Below, in pieces: positions 56,573 through 64,000 of a DNA stretch of 64,000 nucleotides. Location: positions 807,346 to 871,345 of the forward strand of contig BDDD01000179.1 in NCBI GenBank assembly GCA_001972305.1, given 5' to 3'. A program made the position numbers and the translations under genes. Below the pieces are notes generated by a model. It had not been told where the DNA came from. It was given only the letters and a program-made list of their open reading frames with translations, and made no database searches. The first letter of the stretch is position 1; every line of letters starts with the position of its first letter. The stretch is from Cephalotus follicularis (lineage: Eukaryota > Streptophyta > Magnoliopsida > Oxalidales > Cephalotaceae).

Positions 56573-56728
56573 ATGGAATCTCCAAGACTGATGGAAAAAG
56601 AGAAGAACCATTTGAAGGACTTCCACCAATCAGTGGTTCGGGAGCTGGAGATTGTCGGAGAAGAACTCAATTTCTTTCGGGACCAAGTAAAGAGTCGGAA
56701 CAAGTTTATTGGGTTTTCAAATATTAAC
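56573..56728 (+). CDS. Short second antisense ORF of element I (probably truncated)
   Basis: The ATG at 56573 begins a 51-codon frame (MESPRLMEKEKNHLKDFHQS...) that is strongly charged and helical and ends where the following Copia-like LTR begins. The preceding leader is TC-rich (56490-56520). Its place, downstream of the PF04195-like gene and on the same strand, matches the short gene at 10096 in element H. Function unknown; the C-terminus is probably lost. Confidence 0.4.
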
Positions 56729-56735
56729 TAATTCT

Positions 56736-57897
56736 TGGATGATTGATTTTGATGATAACAAAATGTGTTATAAGAATTTCTAAGCAAATGAAACAAACTT
56801 GGTAAAATCTTAAATGAGAAAAAGAAGAAAATGTCTTCAAAACACCTTATACTGATATGAATCGATAACGTCGATGTACAAGCCAAAAGAGTCGACGTGC
56901 TGGGTTGTTTTGTTACTTGTGCAGGAAGAAATGAAGAAAATGACGGTGTTCAAAGGAATTAAGTCGACGTTCAAAGCTCTGCAGTAAAAGTCAAGTAAAT
57001 CTTATGAAGACTAAGTCGACGTGTGAGCCTTAAAGGTCGATGTGTCACAATTATATTTAGTATAACAGTTAGGCAGAGACTTTTGCATAAAAGAGATATC
57101 GTTTTAGAGAAATAAGGTAGACATACTAGGAACCTTTAGCGAAATAAAGTCGACGTGCTACAAATTAAAATAAGCTTATATATGATACAGAGTTAAAGAT
57201 TCAAGCCACGTCAGAATAATGTCGACGTGCTAAGGAATAAAGTCGACATACTGATGTTGATTTCAAACAATGGATAGTTAACAAAAATCAAGGGATTCTC
57301 CTACACGCTCCGAACGGCTATAAGACTAGTTTTTCAGGTATAATAAGGTATTCTTGGACGAATTTTAACAAGCAGAAATCATTAGAAACATCAAATCAAA
57401 AGCTTAAGTCATCTTCTCAAACTTTCTCTCATAAGTTCTTGGTTACTCAAATAAGCCTACATGTTCTTGTATTTTATTTGAGTAATAAAAGTGAGCTTCA
57501 ATTCGATTATATGATCTAGAAAGTGGTCTTATTTCATTGTAAAAAGTTACTCAAATCTTTTGTACTTGTGATCAAGAGTGGTGTGCTCTTGGAAATCCTC
57601 TAGGTGTGAGGTTTAGTGATTGGGTTTATGACTATGGTGTAAAGGTGTTTCGATTTGCACGTGGAATTCAAATCAAGGATTGTATTTGGGAGGAATACTA
57701 GTGGAATCTCAAAGAGATACATTGGGGAGTGGACGTAGGCAAAGAGTTTGGCCAAAGCATTACAAATTGTGTTTGCATATCTCTATCAATAACTCTTTTA
57801 ATTTTCTATTTGTGTGATTGTGAATTGCTTTATTGATTGCTTATTTGAGTTTGACTCCTTATCTCCATCAAATCCTTTTTATTGCAGTAGCATCAAC
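56736..57897 (+). mobile_element. Copia-like (SIRE/Maximus-type) LTR
   Basis: It begins near 56736-56740 with 'tgattgattttgatgataac', a start I associate with SIRE/Maximus-type Copia LTRs, and has a long U3, a leader and the typical late block 'ggccaaagcattacaaattgtg' (about 57750). No PBS or coding region follows, so it is a solo or truncated LTR. It contains 21-bp array 4. The ends are approximate and no clear target duplication was found. Confidence 0.5.
56870..57247 (+). repeat. 21-bp palindrome-centred minisatellite, array 4 (Copia-like LTR)
   Basis: Paired cores start at 56870/56891 (21 bp), 56963, 57015/57036 (21 bp), 57149 and 57221/57242 (21 bp). The local form is 'gtcgacgtgct' rather than 'gtcgacgctta'. 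Confidence 0.8.
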
Positions 57898-60290
57898 ATC
57901 TATCATGACACATATAGTATGTATTGCCCATTATAGAATTATATGGATTGGGGTATTTAATACCCATATGAAATTTTATATATGCATATGGAGGAGGGAT
58001 AACATGGGGTATTAGTTTACTTATGAGAGATGTGAGCGTTTTAAGTTTAAGAGAGCTAACCAACTTTTACAATAAATAGAAACTTATTTTCTCTTTTCTC
58101 TCATACCTCTCTTTCTCTCCCTCTCTCTAAGCCCTCTAAACCGCCTCGTCCCTCCCCATTTATTACTCTCAATCCCAATCCTTCAACCTTTTGATCAAGA
58201 ATAAGAGATCAAGGGTAGATTAACAATCCAATAACTTGAGTTCTTCCTCCCGTGTCTGATTATTTCAATAGTTGAAGTTTCAAACAAACATTAGGTAGGA
58301 TTTCTCTACCATAAATGCATTTGAAATTATTTTAATGCTTTATAATATGTATAAATTGTCATTCCTTGATGAGCACACGATTATGTTTGTACCTAGGATT
58401 GATTAGAAAAGATTTTAAATAGTTTAAATGGATTTTTCAACGAAAAAGGATTTTTAGATCTATTTTATCCCTTTTTCAAATATAGAGACATTCTAACGAT
58501 CCAAATAACTTGATCTCTTAATATGTCATATGTAGACATGTCTAGATCTTCTCCCTAAAGTTTTGTTTCAAACTGATTTGAAGAAGGTTGTGAAAATCGA
58601 AAGTTATTCCATTTTTAAGCTTAACAGCGAATTGCACAACATTCCTATTATGATATCATTCCAATCAACTGGGAGCTACATAGAGAGCTTTTAGTGGACT
58701 GGAGGAATTTGTTCTTCAGTCAACTATAGTGTTAATTTCTAGTAAAGTTGGGTGTTTTACTCATTTTATCAAACGGTTTTCAACGGGAGCCTTCCAAGGC
58801 CAAAATAACATTCTTTTAAGCATGTTTTAACATATTTCAATAAGTTTATCAAGGAATTTGACAAATGGATTAAAAGGATTTGAAATGCAAAGTTTTAAGG
58901 AGTTTTTCTCTGAAATAGCTCGTTTCAGACTTTTTACTTGTTTTTCTCAAACGACCTATTATGCAAGCCTTATAAGGCATACGTTTAAGCTAAGACAACA
59001 TGTTATAAATACAATGAATGAGTTTTAAACGGTTTTTACAATGGCTTAGTATGAGTAAGGTTATGTCTTGTAGGTGTTCACCGTAGGGTGAACTCATGAC
59101 TTCTAGTCAGGTATGTTAGGCATCGACCTACCGTCGACTGATCCCTCTGCTAGAGTTACACATGGTAAGTCATTGGTTGAGCTCCTGTCGATCTCAGCGA
59201 TAGGCAACTAGTTTTAGTTGAGCTACTATCGATCTTAACGTTAGGCGACTAGATGTATAAACTTTGAGCTTGTGCCACCTTCGGGAGGGCTTATACTCAT
59301 GTATGTATGGGTAACATTCACATGACTAGTTAAACTCCTATCGATCTCACTGGTAGGCAACTGGATCTAGTTGAGCTCCTATTGATCTCAATGGTAGGCA
59401 ACTCAATGTCTAGAGCTTGAGCTTGTGCCACCTTCAGGGGTTCTAGGCTCACGATGATTATGGTATGCTATGGTATGATTTGTATTGACCTTTTAACTAG
59501 TTGAGCTCCAATCAATCTCAATGGTAGGCAACTAGTTCTAGTTGAGCTCCTATTGATCTCAATGTTAGGAAACTAGATTTTCTAAACCTTGAGATTGTAC
59601 CACCTTGAAAATTGGGGTTTAAACTTGTGGAGATTTATATAATTAGTTTGAACTTGTTATATACGCTGGTATGAGACAATGTTATATAATTAGTTGATCA
59701 TATGTCTGTCTGATAGATGTATAGATAGGAATGTATGTTTAGGTTAACGATTTGTATATATGCTGGTATGGGATGATTATATATGTAAATTGGTTAACCA
59801 CAATTGTTATCACACATTACGACATACCATGCATATAACCGCTTATAAATGTTAATTCATTCTATTATGCATGGAGTTGTTCCGACTTGAACGTATGGCT
59901 AACCCATCCTTTGGGATGGGACACCTTTATGTGATCATGTTTAGATAAAGTAGGGGCAAGTGGTAGTGTTGAGGGGTATAACAATCAGTAAGGGTAAAGG
60001 CGCTCAGAGCAAGATTTCAAGGAATAGGCTATTTTTATGGATGTTATCTAATGTATGGACTTGTCATGTAATAAAAGGAGTTGTAATATTTTAAGTATGT
60101 TATGTAAGAACGCTATGTGTGTTTAAGAGTAATTGAATAGACTTACGCATAATTGTATTCACATGTATTAAAGTTTTAAGTATTTATGGATTCCGCTATA
60201 TGGAATAGACTTCACTAGTATCCAACTTATGGATTAAGAGACTGTATAGTATTGAGGTGATGTCACGGGCCTCTACCGGGTTCCTGGTGT
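57898..60290 (+). mobile_element. Gypsy-type LTR (element F, 5' side)
   Basis: An LTR-like stretch: a TATA-like 'caataaatag' near 58070, a TC-rich leader (58085-58140), and a long non-coding body with a 150-170-bp repeat block. It ends in 'gttaca' near 60290, followed by F's gag knuckle region rather than a normal primer site, so the junction is a deletion. Its start resembles the LTR at 60907 only weakly, so pairing is uncertain. Confidence 0.45.
59165..59610 (+). repeat. Higher-order repeat of about 150-170 bp, three copies
   Basis: Each unit holds two copies of a subrepeat of about 45 bp ('ttgagctcctatcgatctca...ggcaactag') followed by 'gagcttgtgccacc'. The closing motif starts at 59266, 59419 and 59591. 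'ATCGAT' sits in most subrepeats. Confidence 0.8.
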
Positions 60291-60906
60291 TACACTGGAC
60301 CAATATTGTCTTCATGGCAGAGTGCTCAGAGTGGATCTCCTAGTGAGAAGTCACAGATAGATAGTAGTGGCTCGCACAGTGCGTCTCCGGTTGGTTTTTC
60401 GGATATGTTCTTACAGGGTGATTTCCATGTGGGTTCTTGAGAGTGTGGGAGTCAAGGACACCTAGTCAAAGACAGTCCATATTTTCCTACGCGGGGAATC
60501 AGTCTACACCAGTGCCTTGCGTGGGTTGTCAGAGGACCGAGCATACCTCTGACAACTGTCACTAGTACTAGTACTTGGGGAGTTGTATTCATTGTGGAGA
60601 CATGGGTCATATGGCTAAGGATGTCCACGTAGAACAGATAATAAGGGACAGTCTCAAATAGCACCAATAAAGCAGCAGACACCACAGACACTGTATCAAG
60701 CACCACCAACATAGACTGCTAGTACATCGGGTACTTCTAGAGGGTCGAATTAGTCAAGAGGTAAGCAACAAGTACAAGGGTAAGCTCGTCTGTACACCGT
60801 GACCTTAGGGTTATCTATGGATACGAGTTTTGCACCAAGAGGTAAGGTTATGAATATGATTATGAACGGAGAATCTGGGGACCAAATTCTTTTAAGGATG
60901 GAAGAA
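60291..60906 (+). pseudogene. Element F internal remnant
   Basis: Only a Gag zinc-knuckle segment survives: C-V-G-C-Q-R-T-E-H-T-S-D-N-C (about 60518-60560) and C-I-H-C-G-D-M-G-H-M-A-K-D (about 60588-60630), followed by a Q/T-rich linker. A jump then leads to the 3' end with the purine tract (aaggatggaagaa, 60894-60906). Most of pol is deleted. The knuckle pattern matches elements B and C. Confidence 0.65.
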
Positions 60907-61940
60907 TGTAATATCCCGAAATAGCCCTTATATATTTAGAATTTATTGCATCATATTTATACGAATGAGAATATTATGAATATTGATTGTGCATATGGAC
61001 ATAGATTGTATGGGGTAGAGTAGTATTGAATGGCAGTAAATTATTGCAGAGAGACTATAAATAAAACCTTTAACACTTAAAACATTTCATTTTCTTATTC
61101 TCTCTCCATATCCCATTTCTCTCTCTAAAACTCTTTCAAACTAACCATAAACCTCACTAAGACAGCCATTTGAAGAGAAATCAAAGAGGAAAGGGTATTG
61201 ATTGATCAAACCTTGATTGAACACAAGATTGAAGCTCTATAGACCAAGAACTTGAGTTCTTTCTCACTTCTCTGAATGTAGGATTCGAGAACCAGCTTCA
61301 ATCTTTGGTAGAAAACTTATCTACCTAAATATGCTTATGATTCACACTTGTACGCACATATATAAACTGATGAATTAATGTGATAGAGTCTTTAGGTTAC
61401 ATGAGGGTTTATGACCAAGAAATTGAATGAATGGTTTTCAATGATTGAAACTAGTTTTAATGGCATAGAAATGGTTTAAATAACTTGTATTGAACTTGGT
61501 TTTAAAAGATTTTGAAAAATATTTGAAAATGTTGGAATCAAGAACACTTGATTCTACAACTCTAAGCGTCGAGGCATTACCTGTAAGCGTCGACGCCTTA
61601 CTCGTGAGCTTTGTATCTTAGAGGTTGTTTTAAAGATGGTTTACTTTTTAAAACATCAACAATATTCCTATCTGTGGCATCATCTAGCTAAGCGATGATG
61701 CTTAGCCCAAAGCGTCGCCACTTAGCAAATTTAAAATGAGTTTAAGCCAAAACCTGTGTTAGATAGGGTGACCCGACAAGCCATTGGATGAGTTTTTGTT
61801 TTGAACCTATCTATGTATATATAAACAATCTTATTCCAGATATATGACATGTGCTATTTTGTTTATATTATTTATGGAAATATCACTTGTGTTTTATCAC
61901 ACAATTGAAGTAGTTTAATATTTCCCTACTTACACTTGTG
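60907..61940 (+). mobile_element. Element F 3' LTR (truncated)
   Basis: It starts TGTAATATCCCGAAAT right after a polypurine tract. TATA-like 'ctataaataaaacc' near 61057, a TC-rich leader, then 21-bp array 5 about 660 bp in, followed by 'agccaaaa' as in LTRs A and C. The right end is uncertain; J begins near 61940. Confidence 0.6.
61568..61720 (+). repeat. 21-bp palindrome-centred minisatellite, array 5 (LTR F)
   Basis: Cores start at 61568 (GTCGAG) and 61589 (GTCGAC), 21 bp apart, with a degenerate pair near 61694 and 61714. Shared unit 'aagcgtcgacgcctta'. Confidence 0.65.
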
Positions 61941-64000
61941 ATGCCCTAACATAAGGTTGGATGCCAAGCATGGAGGCAATGAGATTGACTACCTTATTCC
62001 TTATGTCAAATTAGTTCCAAGTCAAACGTTCACTTTGTGGGCATTAGTGAACTGGATAGACTTGCACATATGTTATCTGCTTTTGGAATTGGAGGATGGA
62101 TTCTCTCACTACCATATGTGTTGTGACACTAGGGCAAATACGGGATGCATGCTGGTAGCGTGTACATTGAACAGGACCTGCGTAGGAGACACTATTTGGA
62201 TAGTCGCTATTCTCGTGTCAGTAGTGACTCTTACTTGTTGCGGTTGTGTATAAGTGCTAGTCACTTAGTGAGTTTTCGGACTCGTCTGATCCTTCGACCT
62301 GAGCGACTGCTCTATGGGGACGGTTATACTTTGATTTCCACCTTACCCAGTTCTTGCGCAGGGTTGGCAATCGGGTGGTCTTTGGGTATGATTGAATATA
62401 TACGAATGCAAGCGAGTGCGCAATAAGGAATTGTCAAACCTAAGCGAAGGTGATCAACTCTATCATGGTCTGATTGTATTGTGGACTTATGAAATCCTTG
62501 GCCAAGGTTGAGGTGGACTAGAAATTAGATTTCTGGAGAGTCTACCAAAGGTTCTAGTGATAATCAGATATTTTAGGCATTAAGGTATTATCTAGGGTTG
62601 ACACATATCCTTACCCTAGACCATAATCGGTGCCAAGTATGACAAGGGATTATTTTACACGTGAACCGATAACTTAGAAAGTCTCACGTTACGGCGGTGT
62701 GAAATAAATAATGAGAAAATTAATTAGATTAATTTTTCATATGCATAATATTGGATATTAGTCCGGCAGCATTTAAATAGGTTTGAGACTATTTAAAATG
62801 GCTTAACCGAACCCTAGGGGTATTTCAGTAATTTATTAACACCACCGATTCTAACCAAGATTTTAAAGGGTTCCTACTTGATAATGATTTCTTCATAAAT
62901 ATGTTGGACATATTTAAGTCTTGGTGAAATTTATAAAATCGAATATCGGTTGGGTGGATCTTACAAATTGTGATTACACATTTGTTTGATCTTACTTAAT
63001 TAATATTCGAGGGGATATGTAGCATCACTTGAATGGGTAGGACCTATTTATATGATGTAGTGGTTAACTTCTTGGAGAAGTAAACATGTGTCATACAAGA
63101 ATGAGTTGGACTCATTATAGACATATGAATATGCCTATGTGGTTTAACCGTCGACGCTATTGGAGATAGCGTCAACGCCAAACCATGCTTAAGGGTCAAA
63201 GGCCTTGGTGTAAGAGTTAACACTAAACCATGTCAAAGCGTCGACACCTTTGTAGAAAGCGTCGACGCTTAGTGCACAACGTGGGTGCCCTAATCAGACA
63301 CAAAATGTACGCACGTCTTCTCTCTCCCACTCCAAGCGTTTTTCTCACATCTGAGCATGATGGGGAGCACGTTTGGATCATGGTTTCATGATTCCTTAGA
63401 GGAAGCAACATGATCACTTGGTGGAGGAGTGGATGCGACGTGTGAGAGTGAGAAATGTGGATGTCATAAAACCAGAGGAAATGAACAAGGCATAGAGCGG
63501 GTCTTTTGGCAGTGTCTTGTTGGGCAATTCATATGTTGAAAGAACCACGCACACTGAGCAATCCCTTCCTGATTTATTTACTAAGCTAGGAACTAACCCA
63601 GGGTGGATTGCCATTAACAATCTTAGTTAATTCCAATCTTCTCTTTGTGAGCATAGTGAGAGGGAGTTGTGTAACCCTCTGGTGAAAATAGTCACTGTGT
63701 TTTCTTGCTGGCCTGGGGTATCTATTGCTCGGAGCAGTAGGAGATCAACTTGGAAGAGAACACCGAGGGAGTCTACACAAACTTGAACCGACAAAGAACG
63801 AAAGATCCATCACCATACTTTATGAACTCCTTGTCTCCCTCTATGTTGCCATGTAGTGTATCACTTTTGCATGTATGAGTGATACCAATTCAATTATGCT
63901 TATGATGTGGTGATCCTTGTGACATGCATTCCATGTATTGGACTTGTTCCTTGGTGTTTAAAGGATATGCTTTCGCTGTTTTATAAACCAAAAAAATTTT
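61941..64000 (+). mobile_element. Element J: E-like LTR, runs off the window
   Basis: It shares ordered blocks with the E LTR: 'ggatggatt(a/c)tctca', 'aatacgggatgcatgct', 'gactg...', 'tttgatttccaccttaccc', 'gagtgcgca', 'gccaagtatga'. Divergence is strong, so it is a related family. Small open frames (61957-62253 and others) have no domain. The right end is outside the window. Confidence 0.5.
63150..63270 (+). repeat. 21-bp palindrome-centred minisatellite, array 6 (LTR J)
   Basis: Cores start at 63150 (GTCGAC), 63171 (GTCAAC), 63195, 63216 (GTTAAC), 63240 (GTCGAC) and 63261 (GTCGAC). Gaps are 21, 24, 21, 24 and 21 bp. Units such as 'aagcgtcgacgctta' equal those of array 1. Confidence 0.85.

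Noticed and set aside
61957..62426. Two overlapping frames of 93-98 codons in LTR J
   Set aside because: They sit in LTR sequence that is homologous to non-coding parts of LTR E.
1..64000. tRNA, rRNA, organelle insertions or bacterial-type defence systems
   Set aside because: No conserved tRNA arms, rRNA blocks, plastid genes or prokaryotic genes were recognised on either strand.

Overview
The window is plant nuclear DNA (angiosperm, probably a eudicot; I cannot name the species) and is almost entirely transposable elements. The grounds are plant-specific retrotransposon lineages (Tat-type Ty3/gypsy with a second RNase H and an antisense gene; gypsy elements with initiator-Met-tRNA primer sites and a chromodomain-like pol end), a long-armed Mutator-like foldback element with a 9-bp target duplication, plant TATA-type LTR promoters and GT-AG introns. 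No bacterial genes, rRNA or tRNA genes were seen. The only candidate host-gene material is two small correctly phased exons at 41.1-41.4 kb (minus).

Left part (1-40.9 kb) is a deep nest. A minus-strand Tat element (H: 5' LTR 40407-40872, gag, protease and RT 40.3-36.8 kb, RNase H/integrase 11.6-10.7 kb, two antisense genes on the plus strand at 7.7-10.4 kb) abuts the host exon pair. Element E (LTRs 11627-14108 and 34967-36776) sits inside H's RNase H with a CTTGG duplication. Gypsy element C (from 16035) lies in E, gypsy element B (24116-34966) lies in C's RT, and two 3-kb solo LTRs (D1 18273-21442 plus; D2 31184-34086 minus, CCATT duplication) lie in C's LTR and in B's integrase end. A deletion fused B's 3' LTR to E's 3' LTR. 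Left of H's antisense genes are a scrambled gypsy relic with its 3' LTR (A, 1.3-7.0 kb) and an older LTR (1-1.25 kb).

Right part (42-64 kb): a second minus-strand Tat element (I) has its LTR at 42166-43009 and a plus-strand antisense gene at 43.9-54.4 kb. That gene is split by the youngest and best-preserved element in the window, Tat element G (44893-53036, 989-bp LTRs about 98% alike, GATAG duplication). G has one long gag-pol frame, but its integrase is truncated and runs into the remains of its own antisense gene. A 1.7-kb Mutator-like foldback element (54724-56415), a Copia-like LTR (56.7-57.9 kb), a gypsy remnant (F, 57.9-61.9 kb) and a further LTR (J) follow.

The most unusual signal is not a gene. 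A short palindrome-centred motif (core GCGTCGACGC and close variants) recurs in small arrays with about 21-bp spacing at seven places, inside LTRs that belong to at least three or four unrelated retrotransposon families.
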